A stretch of DNA of 47,284 bases, taken from assembly GCF_004217665.1 (NCBI RefSeq), contig NZ_RXIU01000541.1, positions 1-47,284 on the forward strand. The letters are read 5' to 3'. The number at the start of each line of letters is the position of its first letter. Positions within the stretch are counted from its first letter, which is position 1. This DNA is from Candidatus Magnetaquicoccus inordinatus. GTDB lineage: Bacteria > Pseudomonadota > Magnetococcia > Magnetococcales > Magnetaquicoccaceae. The position numbers and the translations under genes were made by a program. Below the pieces are notes generated by a model. It ran no database searches. It was not told the DNA's origin and saw only the letters and a list, made by a program, of their open reading frames with translations. Below, one piece after another: positions 35,103 to 43,988 of this stretch.

Positions 35103-36409
35103 ATATTCCGCGATATACTGAATACAAGGATTCTGGGGTGGAGTGGCTGGGGGAGGTGCCGGGGCATTGGGGGGTGGTGCCATTGAAGCATCTTGCAGAA
35201 TTCATCAACGGGAATGCTTTTAAACCAGCCGAATGGGTTGAATTTGGTATTCCAATCATACGAATACAAAATCTTAACGGTAGTGGAGAATTCAATTATT
35301 TCGATGGAGAGGTAGAAGAGAGATACTTGGTACATGATGGCGAGTTGCTTTTTGGCTGGTCCGGCAATCGTGGCACATCATTTGGTCCTTTTCTCTGGCA
35401 GTGGAACGAGGTGTGTGCCCTTAATCAGCATATTTTCCGTGTTGTTCCATTTGACTCAGATAAAAAATCATTATACTGGACCCTGAAGGCAGTGACCACC
35501 CATGTGGAAGACCAAGCACACGGCATAATTGGTATGGTTCACATAACAAAAGGCGACCTTGGTACAATCAATGTTCCTGTCCCTCTTCAAGAAGAACAAT
35601 CCGCCATCGCCGCCTTCCTCGACCGCGAGACGGGTAAAATCGATGCCCTGGTGGCCGAGCAGGAAAAGCTGATTTCACTGTTGAAAGAGAAACGCCAAGA
35701 GGTCATCTCCCACGCCGTGACCAAGGGACTGAACCCCGATGCACCGATGAAGGACAGCGGGATTGAATGGCTTGGGGCGCTACCGGAGCATTGGAAGGCA
35801 GGGTATGTTCGTTATTTTGCCAGATTGGAATCTGGACACACCCCTAGTCGCCAACATCCAGAATACTGGGAAAACTGTACCATACCATGGTTCTCATTGG
35901 CAGATGTTGGACAAATTCGGAATGACGAAGTGATTTATGTTTATGATACCAAAGAGTTGGTCAGTGAACTTGGTTTGGCGAACTCTTCTGCAAGGTTGCT
36001 GCCGAAAGGGACTGTCATGCTTTCTCGTACTGCATCTGTAGGCTATTCAGCTATAATGGGATGCGATATGGCAACAACTCAGGATTTTGCAAACTGGGTT
36101 TGTGGACCTGAATTAATTTCAGAATTCTTGCTCTTCGTAATGCGTGGGTTGAGAAACGAGTTCAACCGTTTAATGATGGGTTCTACTCATCAGACCATCT
36201 ATATGCCAGATATCGCCAAACTTGCTCTTGGAGTGCCACCCCTCCCTGAACAATCCGCCATTGTCGCCTACCTCGACCAACAAACCGCCAAACTCGACAC
36301 CCTCACCGCAGAGGCCCAACGCGCCATCGAGCTGTTGAAAGAACGCCGCTCTGCTCTCATATCCGCTGCCGTGACTGGCAAAATCGATGTGCGGGGGATG
36401 GCAACATGA
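35099..36409 (+). CDS. hsdS: Type I restriction-modification specificity subunit
   Basis: A 436-aa DNA-recognition subunit with two target recognition domains. Each begins with the characteristic YKDSG(V/I)EWLG..P.HW phrase (about residues 8-25 and 220-235) and each is followed by a conserved helical spacer ([20 protein letters not shown]...[10 protein letters not shown] about 178-210; [12 protein letters not shown]...[10 protein letters not shown] about 395-425). The ATG at 35099 has GGAG 9 bases upstream and overlaps the abi stop by ATGA. GTG 35084 is less likely. The target sequence would be bipartite but cannot be read from the protein. It is translationally coupled at both ends. Confidence 0.93.
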   Translation: MNIPRYTEYKDSGVEWLGEVPGHWGVVPLKHLAEFINGNAFKPAEWVEFGIPIIRIQNLNGSGEFNYFDGEVEERYLVHDGELLFGWSGNRGTSFGPFLWQWNEVCALNQHIFRVVPFDSDKKSLYWTLKAVTTHVEDQAHGIIGMVHITKGDLGTINVPVPLQEEQSAIAAFLDRETGKIDALVAEQEKLISLLKEKRQEVISHAVTKGLNPDAPMKDSGIEWLGALPEHWKAGYVRYFARLESGHTPSRQHPEYWENCTIPWFSLADVGQIRNDEVIYVYDTKELVSELGLANSSARLLPKGTVMLSRTASVGYSAIMGCDMATTQDFANWVCGPELISEFLLFVMRGLRNEFNRLMMGSTHQTIYMPDIAKLALGVPPLPEQSAIVAYLDQQTAKLDTLTAEAQRAIELLKERRSALISAAVTGKIDVRGMAT

Positions 36410-38274
36410 AAAAGAGTGTTATTGACCCGCTGACCTTGTTGAACAATCTCGAATGGGGAGAGCGGGAAGATGTCGAGTTTAAATCCGCTCGTGGTGGCCT
36501 GCCCTCCAGTTTGTGGGAAACCTATAGTGCCATGGCCAATACCCATGGTGGTGTCATTCTGCTCGGCGTCGAAGATGACCTGACTGTCAGCGGGGTGGGT
36601 GATGCGGCCAAATTGACCAAGACATTCTGGGATACCATCAACAATCGGGGCAAGGTCAACCTTAACCTGCTGGAAAATGATGATCTGAAAACCATCGAGA
36701 TCGATGCCAAAGTGGTCATGGCCATCCGCATTCCCCAGGCCAACCGTTATCAGAAACCTGTCTATCTCGGTCAGAATCCGTCGCTTGGCACCTATCGGCG
36801 CAACTATACAGGAGATTACCACTGCACCGAGCAGGAGGTGGCCCGCATGTTGATGGACAGATCCGAGGAACCACCCGATAGCCGGATTCTTGACCATTTT
36901 TCCATGCAAGAGATCGATGCACCCAGTTTGCAGCAATACAGACAGCGATTTTCCGCTTACAAGCCCAGCCATCCCTGGTTGGATCTGGATGAGAAAGAGT
37001 TATTGTTGAAACTGGGTGGATGGCGTAAGGATCGTGCCCAGCAAAAGGAAGGTCTGACAGTGGCTGGCTTGTTGATGTTTGGTCACGATGAGGCGATTCG
37101 TGAAGCTGTACCCGCCTTTCATATTGACTACCGCGAGAGACTGTCCCAGGATCCCGATGTTCGTTGGACCGACCGTTTGACTGCAGATGGCACCTGGACT
37201 GCCAATCTTTTTCAATTCTTTTCCAGGATCTTTCATCGGCTTTGTGCGGATCTCAAGACACCGTTTCAGTTGGATGTCAATCTGATTCGTAAAACAGATA
37301 CCGGGGTCCATGAGGCGATACGCGAAGCCCTGGTCAACGCCCTGATTCATGCAGACTACCAAGGTCAGGGTGGTATCGTCGTTGAGAAATATCTGGATCG
37401 GTTTGAGTTTTCCAATCCGGGTACCTCTCTGGTCTCTTTCGATCAGATGCTGAGTGGCGGTGTCAGTGAATGTCGCAACAAATCGCTGCAAACCATGTTC
37501 ATGATGATCGGCATTGCCGAAAAAGCAGGTTCCGGGATTGACAAGATCCTGCGTGGTTGGAACTCCCAGCATTGGCGTTCTCCTTTGTTTCGTGAACAGA
37601 TGCAGCCGGATCGTATCCTGTGGCGTCTGCCCATGGTGAGCCTGCTTCCACAAGATTCCCTGGAAAGGTTGCAACGGCGATTTGGGTCAGCGTTCAAAAG
37701 ATTTAACAAAACGGAGGTTCAGGCTCTGGTCACTGCCGATGTGGAAGAGAGCGTGGATAATGCGCGTATGCGCCAGTTTACCTCTTTGCATGCCTCCGAT
37801 GTCACAAAACTATTGCAAAATCTTGTTTCTAAAGGAGTGCTTGTGCAGGAAAAACGCGGAAGATGGAGCCAATACCGTCTTCCGCCATGCAAAGACCCCG
37901 CTCATCATTCCAGGCACTCCGTACATATGGGGGTTGACTCCGTACATATGGGGGTTGACTCCGTACATATGGGGGTTGACTCCGTACATATGGAGGAACA
38001 GAGCCGTCAGGAGTGGCAGTTGTTGCTCCAGAAGGCTGCCCCTGCCAGGAATAACGCGAGACTGGATCCAAAGGAGATGGAAAAACTGATTTTAAGTCTT
38101 TGTCTTGATCGTTGGTTGTCACGAAAGCAGCTTGGAGAGTTGTTGAATCGCAATCATGATGGCTTGCGTGCCCGATTTTTGACCTCCATGGTGCAACATG
38201 GTTTGTTGAGGCTCAGATACCCCGATAAGCCAAACCGTGTGGACCAGGCCTATACAGCGACCAAGGGTGCATAA
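36406..38274 (+). CDS. AlbA_2 (Schlafen-like) DNA-binding protein with GHKL ATPase domain
   Basis: A 622-aa protein. The N-terminal AlbA_2 domain shows EREDVEFKSARG...ANTHGGVILLGVED (about 20-62). It continues to TYRRNYTGDYHCTEQEVARML. A divergent HATPase_c_4-type domain follows (about 300-350, HEAIREALVNALIHADY...RFEFSNPGT) with GIAEKAGSGIDKI. The C-terminal part has winged-helix-like segments (SDVTKLLQNLVSKGVLVQEKRGRWSQYRL and LSRKQLGELLNRNHDGLRARFLTSMVQHGLLRL), separated by a SVHMGVD tandem linker (about 505-530). ATGA overlap with hsdS couples translation. Such proteins often sit inside type I restriction loci and may be regulators or defence accessories. The exact role is unknown. Confidence 0.85.
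   Translation: MKKSVIDPLTLLNNLEWGEREDVEFKSARGGLPSSLWETYSAMANTHGGVILLGVEDDLTVSGVGDAAKLTKTFWDTINNRGKVNLNLLENDDLKTIEIDAKVVMAIRIPQANRYQKPVYLGQNPSLGTYRRNYTGDYHCTEQEVARMLMDRSEEPPDSRILDHFSMQEIDAPSLQQYRQRFSAYKPSHPWLDLDEKELLLKLGGWRKDRAQQKEGLTVAGLLMFGHDEAIREAVPAFHIDYRERLSQDPDVRWTDRLTADGTWTANLFQFFSRIFHRLCADLKTPFQLDVNLIRKTDTGVHEAIREALVNALIHADYQGQGGIVVEKYLDRFEFSNPGTSLVSFDQMLSGGVSECRNKSLQTMFMMIGIAEKAGSGIDKILRGWNSQHWRSPLFREQMQPDRILWRLPMVSLLPQDSLERLQRRFGSAFKRFNKTEVQALVTADVEESVDNARMRQFTSLHASDVTKLLQNLVSKGVLVQEKRGRWSQYRLPPCKDPAHHSRHSVHMGVDSVHMGVDSVHMGVDSVHMEEQSRQEWQLLLQKAAPARNNARLDPKEMEKLILSLCLDRWLSRKQLGELLNRNHDGLRARFLTSMVQHGLLRLRYPDKPNRVDQAYTATKGA
37918..37993 (+). repeat. 21-bp perfect in-frame tandem repeat (3.6 units)
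   Basis: Three identical copies of tccgtacatatgggggttga+c (37918-37938, 37939-37959, 37960-37980) and a 13-base fourth copy encode (SVHMGVD)3-SVHME. Perfect identity indicates recent or ongoing copy-number change. The frame is kept, so this would alter the linker between the ATPase and winged-helix parts. Confidence 0.9.
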
Positions 38275-38314
38275 GTGTTTTAACATTTGAATCAATTTGA
38301 TTGGAAAATGTCGC

Positions 38315-41300
38315 ATGAGTCTGCATCGGGAAATCGAGTTTGAAAACGACATCTGCCGCCACCTGTCACAACATGGCTGGCTCTACGCCGCAGGGGATGC
38401 CAGTCACTACGACCGGAACCGCGCTCTGTTCCCCGTTGACCTTTTGGCCTGGGTACAACAGACCCAGCCCAAGGCGTGGGACGCTCTGCTGAAAAATCAC
38501 GGTGCATCCGCCGAGACCACTTTGCTTGACCGCATCCGCAAACAGTTGGATGACCGGGGAACCTTGGAACTGCTGCGGCACGGGGTGGAGTTGCTGGGAT
38601 TGCGGCAACCGTTGCTGCTGGCGCAGTTCAAACCGGCTTTGGCGATGAATCCCGAACTGCAAAGCCGCTATCAGGCCAATCGTTTGCGGGTGGTGCGACA
38701 GGTGCGCTACTCGACCCATAATGAAAATTGCCTGGATTTGCTGCTCTTTCTCAATGGTCTGCCGGTGGCAACCGCAGAGTTGAAGAGCGATTTCACCCAA
38801 TCGGTGGAGGATGCGGTAGACCAGTACCGCTTCGACCGCAATCCCCGTCCGAAGGGACAAGGAAGCAGCGAACCTTTGCTGGATTTTCCCAGAGGAGCGT
38901 TGGTTCACTTCGCGGTCAGCAACTCGGAAGTGAGGATGACCACCAAGCTGCAAGGAGTACAAACCCGCTTCCTGCCCTTCAATCGGGGCGATGCTGGGGG
39001 CAAGGGCAATCCCGTCAATCCAAACGGTCATCGCACAGCCTATCTTTGGGAGGAGGTGTGGGCGGTGAACTCCTGGTTGGAAATTCTCGGTCGCTATATC
39101 GTGGCCCGGAAGGATAGCAAAAAGAAAATCTCCAACCTGATTTTTCCCCGCTACCATCAACTCGCTGTCACTCGGCAACTGGTGGCCGCGGTGTTGGCCG
39201 GGCCAGCGGGTGAGAAATATCTGATTCAGCATTCGGCAGGTTCGGGCAAGACCAACTCCATCGCTTGGACGGCTCACTTTTTGGCAGAACTGCACGACAA
39301 AAACCACAACAAGCTGTTTGATTCCGTGCTGGTGGTCAGTGACCGCACGGTGCTGGATGCCCAATTGCGGGAGGCCATCGACGACTTTGAGCGTACCTCC
39401 GGGGTGGTGGCCAGCATTACCGGAGAACATCAGAGCAAAAGCAGTGAACTGGCCAAGGTGCTCTCCAGTGGCAAAAAAATTGTGGTCTGTACCATCCAGA
39501 CCTTTCCGTTTGCCCTGGCCATGGTTCAGGAGTTGGCCGCCACCAAGGGGAAACGCTTCGCGGTCATCGCTGATGAAGCCCACTCCTCACAAAGCGGAAG
39601 CTCTGCCGCCAAGCTCAAGCAGGTGCTCTCTGTCGAAGAGTTGCAAGAACTGGAAGATGGCGGAGAGATCGGCACAGAAGAGCTGTTGGCTGCCCAGATC
39701 TCTGCACGTGCCAACAATGCCAATATCACCTTTATCGCCTTTACCGCCACACCCAAAGCCAAGACTCTGGAAATTTTTGGACGCCGACCAGATCCCACAC
39801 AACCGGCCTCGGCCAGCAATCTTCCCGCTCCATTTCACATCTATTCGATGCGTCAGGCTATCGAAGAGGGTTTCATCCTGGATGTCTTGAAAAACTATAC
39901 CCCTTACAAACTGGCCTTCCGACTGGCACACGAGGGCAAGGAATGGGATGAAAAACAGGTGGAGCGCAGCGAGGCCATGAAGGGCATCATGCGTTGGGTG
40001 CGTCTGCATCCCTACAACATCAGCCAAAAGGTGCAGGTGGTGGTAGAGCATTTTCGGGAGAATATCGCCCCGTTGCTCGATAACAAGGCCAAAGCCATGG
40101 TGGTGGTCGGCAGTCGCCTGGAGGCAGTACGCTGGAAACTGGCTATTGACCAGTATATCAAAAACTCCGGCTATTTGTTAGGTGCCATGGTCGCCTTCTC
40201 CGGTGAGGTGCGTGACCAGGAGTCGGCAGACGACCCCTTCACCGAAACCAGCGTCGTGCTCAATCCGCATTTGCGTGGACGAGAGATCCGCGAAGCCTTC
40301 GCTACGCAGGAATACCAGATTCTCCTGGTGGCCAACAAATTCCAGACCGGCTTTGACCAACCATTGCTCTGCGGAATGTATGTGGATAAACGTCTGGCCG
40401 GAATTCAGGCAGTACAGACCCTCTCCCGACTCAATCGTGCCTATCCGGGCAAAGATACCACCTATATCTTGGATTTTGTTAATAATCCGGAAGAGATTCT
40501 GACCGCATTCAGAAGCTATTATGCAACCGCAGAGTTGGCCGCCGTAACGGATCCGAATCTGGTCTATGATTTGAAAGCGCAACTGGATGCCACCGGCTTC
40601 TACGATGAACATGAGGTGGAGCGGGTGGTGGCGGTCGAAATGAATCCCAACGCCTCACAAGCGCAATTGGCAGCAGCATTGGAGCCAGTGGCCGACCGAC
40701 TATTGAAACGCTACAAGAGCGCCTTGAATGCCTGGCATGCAGCGCGCGAGGGGGGAGATTCTCAAGCCGAGCAAAAGGCCCAGGATGAAATGAATGTGCT
40801 GATTCTTTTCAAGCGCAACCTGGGCGTTTTCTTGAGGGTATATGTATTTCTCTCCCAGTTGTTCGACTATGGCAATAGCACCCTGGAGAAACGGGCTGTT
40901 TTTTTCAAACGTTTGCTTGTTTTATTGGAGTTTGGTCGGGAACGGGAAGGTGTGGATCTCTCCAGAGTGACTTTGACCCATCATAAACTGAAGGATCAGG
41001 GCAAGCGCAATCTGCCTCTGCAAGAAGGCGAAGCCAACAAACTCTCACCCATGACCGCCACTGGAAGCGGCGAGGTCCAGGAGAAGGAAAAGGCATTGTT
41101 GGCGGAAATTATCCACAAGGTCAACACGCTGTTTGAGGGTGAACTCTCCGACGATGACAAGCTGATTTACGTTAATAATGTATTGAAGGGCAAGTTGCTG
41201 GAATCGACGATTTTGGTTCAGCAGGCGGCCAACAACACCAAGGAGCAGTTTTCCAACTCCCCCGATCTGACCAATGAACTGATGAATGCCATCATGGATG

Positions 41301-41440
41301 CCTTTGCCGCTCACAGCACCATGAGCAAACAGGCGCTGGATTCCGAAAAGGTTCGCCACGGTTTGCGGGATATTCTGTTGGGACCGGCTAATCTCTACGA
41401 AGCGTTACGGTTGCGTGGTAATGACCAAAGATCTGTCTGA
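38315..41440 (+). CDS. hsdR: Type I restriction enzyme endonuclease/translocase subunit
   Basis: A 1041-aa restriction and DNA-translocation subunit. The start MSLHREIEFENDICRHLSQHGW is typical of HsdR. TTG 38297 would add six residues and lacks support. The N-terminal nuclease domain has a PD-(D/E)XK core (D141, then E155-L-K157 in VATAELKSDF). The SF2 helicase motor shows Walker A HSAGSGKTN (about 305), DEAHSSQSG (about 425), FTATPK (motif III) and QTGFDQPLL plus QTLSRLNRA (motifs V-VI). A helical C-terminal domain probably docks on HsdM/HsdS. It starts 40 bases after the ATPase gene. It completes the operon, and the domains look intact. Confidence 0.95.
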   Translation: MSLHREIEFENDICRHLSQHGWLYAAGDASHYDRNRALFPVDLLAWVQQTQPKAWDALLKNHGASAETTLLDRIRKQLDDRGTLELLRHGVELLGLRQPLLLAQFKPALAMNPELQSRYQANRLRVVRQVRYSTHNENCLDLLLFLNGLPVATAELKSDFTQSVEDAVDQYRFDRNPRPKGQGSSEPLLDFPRGALVHFAVSNSEVRMTTKLQGVQTRFLPFNRGDAGGKGNPVNPNGHRTAYLWEEVWAVNSWLEILGRYIVARKDSKKKISNLIFPRYHQLAVTRQLVAAVLAGPAGEKYLIQHSAGSGKTNSIAWTAHFLAELHDKNHNKLFDSVLVVSDRTVLDAQLREAIDDFERTSGVVASITGEHQSKSSELAKVLSSGKKIVVCTIQTFPFALAMVQELAATKGKRFAVIADEAHSSQSGSSAAKLKQVLSVEELQELEDGGEIGTEELLAAQISARANNANITFIAFTATPKAKTLEIFGRRPDPTQPASASNLPAPFHIYSMRQAIEEGFILDVLKNYTPYKLAFRLAHEGKEWDEKQVERSEAMKGIMRWVRLHPYNISQKVQVVVEHFRENIAPLLDNKAKAMVVVGSRLEAVRWKLAIDQYIKNSGYLLGAMVAFSGEVRDQESADDPFTETSVVLNPHLRGREIREAFATQEYQILLVANKFQTGFDQPLLCGMYVDKRLAGIQAVQTLSRLNRAYPGKDTTYILDFVNNPEEILTAFRSYYATAELAAVTDPNLVYDLKAQLDATGFYDEHEVERVVAVEMNPNASQAQLAAALEPVADRLLKRYKSALNAWHAAREGGDSQAEQKAQDEMNVLILFKRNLGVFLRVYVFLSQLFDYGNSTLEKRAVFFKRLLVLLEFGREREGVDLSRVTLTHHKLKDQGKRNLPLQEGEANKLSPMTATGSGEVQEKEKALLAEIIHKVNTLFEGELSDDDKLIYVNNVLKGKLLESTILVQQAANNTKEQFSNSPDLTNELMNAIMDAFAAHSTMSKQALDSEKVRHGLRDILLGPANLYEALRLRGNDQRSV

Positions 41441-41852
41441 TCAGCAGGAGGCAGAGCATGCTAAAAGTATATTGTTTTAACAATATGTTATGCTATTTAT
41501 TGTGAGCCTGCAGTCGGGTAGAAATTGACGGCAAAAAGGGTCGTTTTTGCACACGCTTGCAGAGGGAGTAGCGAAAAGTGGTGGCTGCTCTTGGAAAGTG
41601 ATGCGTCACTGCTGATAAGAATGGCGTTTCTGACTGGGGGATAACAGCGGCTGTGTTGAATCATTGACTCATCTTTGTGCTGGCTGATAGTCTGACAGAT
41701 GAAATGTTTGATGCGGTGAGCATGTGGGAAACGTGTGTGGAAAACGTTGGTGGAAAGCGCTGGTGGAAAAGGTGTGTGGGAAATGGATAAAACGGGGAGG
41801 GGTAGGCTTGTAACGGATTGATCTGGCTGCGTTTTTAGCGTATTAAAAAAAA
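41441..41852. other. Intergenic region between hsdR and tRNA-Glu
   Basis: No gene is visible. From about 41723 to 41791 there is an imperfect series of GGTGGAAA/GTGTGGAAAA-like units (at least five), a degenerate short tandem repeat. A weak palindrome GCAAAAA...TTTTTGC lies at about 41532-41551. No copy of the tRNA 3' end that would mark an attachment site was found by eye. Confidence 0.45.
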
Positions 41853-41928
41853 TGGCGTCCCGTACGGGAATCGAACCCGTGTTTACGGCGTGAAAGGCCG
41901 CTGTCCTAGGCCACTAGACGAACAGGAC
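41853..41928 (-). tRNA. tRNA-Glu (anticodon TTC)
   Basis: A 76-base tRNA with encoded CCA. The acceptor stem GTCCTGT/ACGGGAC closes, the anticodon loop is CTTTCAC with TTC, and the T-arm reads GGGTTCGAATCCC. A run of T residues follows the CCA on the minus strand and probably terminates transcription. It faces the restriction operon and separates the accessory left part of the window from the core gene cluster on the right. Confidence 0.95.
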
Positions 41929-42058
41929 GTACAAAGCGGAGCGAAGTGTAACGATGTTGCGTGAATTGTGCAAGGCGTTTTGTCGCAGGAGAGCTATTTT
42001 TTGCTAAACCGAGCAAAATGCTGAAAATATCTATAGAAAAAGGAGTATCATTGCCCCA

Positions 42059-42889
42059 ATGAGACAACAGACACAGTTGCCAAAAATAGAAAGCACCTCT
42101 TCTTCGGCAGTCGTGGTGCTGCGTGCCGAAGAGGGACAGGCTTTGATTGGTCGGGCGGTGGCAAAGATGCCGCAGGTGCAAGCACGACTGCAGAATGGAC
42201 GTATGGTCATTGTTGGTGGTACCACTACCCGCCATGTGGTCCGTGCCCTGCTGGGGCAAGATCCTGGCCGCGACTCTTTTGCCGTCGGCTGGATCCGCGA
42301 TGCTCTTCTCGGTGAGACTCCGCCCCAGCAACGGGGTGCCGGGCCGTTTTTGTTTGAAGAGGGTGTGCAGTCACGAGGCTGGCCTGCACCACTCCTGGAA
42401 CGCTTTGCCGCTGGCGATATCTATATCAAGGGTGCCAATGCCATCGATCCGCAAGGTAATGCGGCTGTCCTGGTGGCTTCACCAGTCGGTGGCACCATTG
42501 GGGCAGCGCTCGCCATCCTAATGGCGCGTGGCGGAGAGTTGATTGTACCAGTCTCCTTGCAAAAAATGATTCCTTCTGTCCCGGCCGCCTGCGGCTTGTT
42601 GGGGCAGGGGCGGGTGGAGCGCGTGATGGGTAGTCCAGTAGGCTATATGCCCCTCATGGCCGGGTCGGCTACTCTGGTAACCGAAGTGGTGGCGCTCCGT
42701 CAGTTGTGTGCCGTAGAGGCTACCCCGGTGGCCGCTGGTGGAGTGGATGATTGTCAGGCGGCACAGGTGCTGCATCTGCGCGGTAGTGCAGCCTCCATCG
42801 AACAGGCTTGGCAACTGGTGCTCTCCATTCGCACGGAAATCGCCGAGAGCCATCCTCCTGTTGCTGCTTCCCTCTCATCCGCACCTTGA
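42059..42889 (+). CDS. Conserved-looking hypothetical protein, unknown function
   Basis: A 276-aa protein, family not recognised. Visible segments are VVVLRAEEGQALIGRAVAKMP, then VIVGGTTTRHVVRALLG (a glycine/threonine-rich loop that might bind a nucleotide or phosphate), GDIYIKGANAID.QGNAAVLVASPVGGTIGAALAILMARGGELIVPVSLQK, and GSPVGYMPLMAGSATLVTEVVALRQL. The Gly/Ala-rich pattern suggests a soluble alpha/beta enzyme fold, and there is no signal peptide. AGGAG lies 13 bases before ATG 42059, longer than ideal. An in-frame ATT nearer the site is possible but rare. It is upstream of rpsB with about 240 bases between and is not obviously in that operon. Confidence 0.7.
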   Translation: MRQQTQLPKIESTSSSAVVVLRAEEGQALIGRAVAKMPQVQARLQNGRMVIVGGTTTRHVVRALLGQDPGRDSFAVGWIRDALLGETPPQQRGAGPFLFEEGVQSRGWPAPLLERFAAGDIYIKGANAIDPQGNAAVLVASPVGGTIGAALAILMARGGELIVPVSLQKMIPSVPAACGLLGQGRVERVMGSPVGYMPLMAGSATLVTEVVALRQLCAVEATPVAAGGVDDCQAAQVLHLRGSAASIEQAWQLVLSIRTEIAESHPPVAASLSSAP

Positions 42890-42994
42890 GCCTCAACAAT
42901 CGTCACCTCGCACCCTGGCAAAGGATTCTGCAACAGAAAAGAGCTTTTTTTTTCTCTCTTGTTGCGGTGCAATGCCTTGCAAAGAGAAGGGTGA

Positions 42995-43023
42995 TTGTTT
43001 AAGATCAACAGGTTTTCTGTATT
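42995..43023 (+). promoter_or_regulatory. Candidate rpsB promoter
   Basis: -35 TTGTTT (42995-43000), a 17-bp spacer and -10 TGTATT (43018-43023), about 110 bases upstream of the rpsB start. A moderate match only. The upstream 42890-42994 contains a loose hairpin (GCAACA...TGTTGC) around a T-run. Confidence 0.35.
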
Positions 43024-43047
43024 TTATTAAACACGCTGTACCGGTTG

Positions 43048-43084
43048 GCGGTCGGGTGCCTTGCTGCCAAGCAAGATAGACCGC
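43048..43084 (+). promoter_or_regulatory. Structured leader hairpin upstream of rpsB
   Basis: Nested perfect stems: outer GCGGTC (43048-43053) with GACCGC (43079-43084), and inner CTTGCT (43060-43065) with AGCAAG (43070-43075) and a four-base loop. It lies about 50 bases before the rpsB start. Ribosomal protein S2 represses its own rpsB-tsf mRNA through a leader structure in other bacteria, and this hairpin is a candidate for that role here. Confidence 0.5.
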
Positions 43085-43132
43085 AAAAGACAACCCCAGC
43101 GGACGAATAACCCAAACGAAACAGGAGTAGCA

Positions 43133-43909
43133 ATGGCAAAGTTTTCCATCCGCGAATTGCTGGACGCGGGCTTTCACTTCGGTCATCAGACCAAACGTTG
43201 GAACCCCAAAATGGGTCGGTATATCTATTCCGCCCGCAATGGAACCCACATTCTCAATCTGCAAAAGACCGTCGTGATGTTGCGCGATGCCTACAGCTTT
43301 TTGCGCGAACGGGCAAAAAATCATGGTGTCGTGCTTTTTGTCGGCACCAAACGGCAAGTCGTCGATATGGTTGAAGAAGAAGCCAAACGTACCGGCCAGT
43401 TTTATGTCAGCCACCGCTGGTTGGGCGGTACCTTGACCAACTGGAAGACCATCCAGGGTTCGATCCGCCGCTTGAAAGAGATCGAAAAAATGAAGACCAA
43501 CGGCATCTTTGAAGCCCGCACCAAAAAAGAGGTGCAAAAACTGGAGCGGGAACGGGAAAAAATGGAACGCTCCCTGGGGGGCATCAAGCATATGAGCCGT
43601 TTGCCGGATGTCCTGGTGGTGGTCGATACCAATCGGGAATCTCTGGCGGTCAAAGAGGCCAATAAATTGGGAATCCCTGTAGTGGCTCTGGTCGATTCCA
43701 ACTGCGATCCGGATCCCATCGATTGGGTGGTGCCCGGTAATGATGATGCCATCCGCTCCTTGAAGCTCTTTTTGAGCAAAATGGGTGATGCGATTCTGGA
43801 AGGCAAAGCGATGGCGCGTCCCGATACCAATCCGGCCATGAAACCGGAAGCACCGGAAGGAGCCCCCATCGATAGTGATCTGGAAGAGATGGTTATCGAA
43901 AACGATTGA
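43133..43909 (+). CDS. rpsB: 30S ribosomal protein S2
   Basis: A 258-aa S2 protein. The start [27 protein letters not shown] with AGGAG upstream fixes ATG 43133 rather than the longer frame. Conserved blocks [36 protein letters not shown] and [27 protein letters not shown] are all present. It is first gene of the translation cluster and pairs with tsf 79 bases downstream, an almost universal bacterial arrangement. Confidence 0.98.
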   Translation: MAKFSIRELLDAGFHFGHQTKRWNPKMGRYIYSARNGTHILNLQKTVVMLRDAYSFLRERAKNHGVVLFVGTKRQVVDMVEEEAKRTGQFYVSHRWLGGTLTNWKTIQGSIRRLKEIEKMKTNGIFEARTKKEVQKLEREREKMERSLGGIKHMSRLPDVLVVVDTNRESLAVKEANKLGIPVVALVDSNCDPDPIDWVVPGNDDAIRSLKLFLSKMGDAILEGKAMARPDTNPAMKPEAPEGAPIDSDLEEMVIEND

Positions 43910-43934
43910 TCTTCCACTCTCATTTTCTGCGGAT

Positions 43935-43954
43935 GCCCGGTAACCACTCCGGGC
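43935..43954 (+). promoter_or_regulatory. rpsB-tsf intergenic hairpin
   Basis: GCCCGG, an 8-base loop, then CCGGGC, with no following U-tract. It is likely an attenuator or RNA-processing element adjusting tsf relative to rpsB. Related hairpins are common at this position. Confidence 0.5.
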
Positions 43955-43988
43955 AAGTATTGAATCCCATAGGTAAGGATAGAAGAAG

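Noticed and set aside
37918-37993. Short perfect repeats considered as a CRISPR array.
   Set aside because: The units are contiguous with no spacers and code in frame within a protein.
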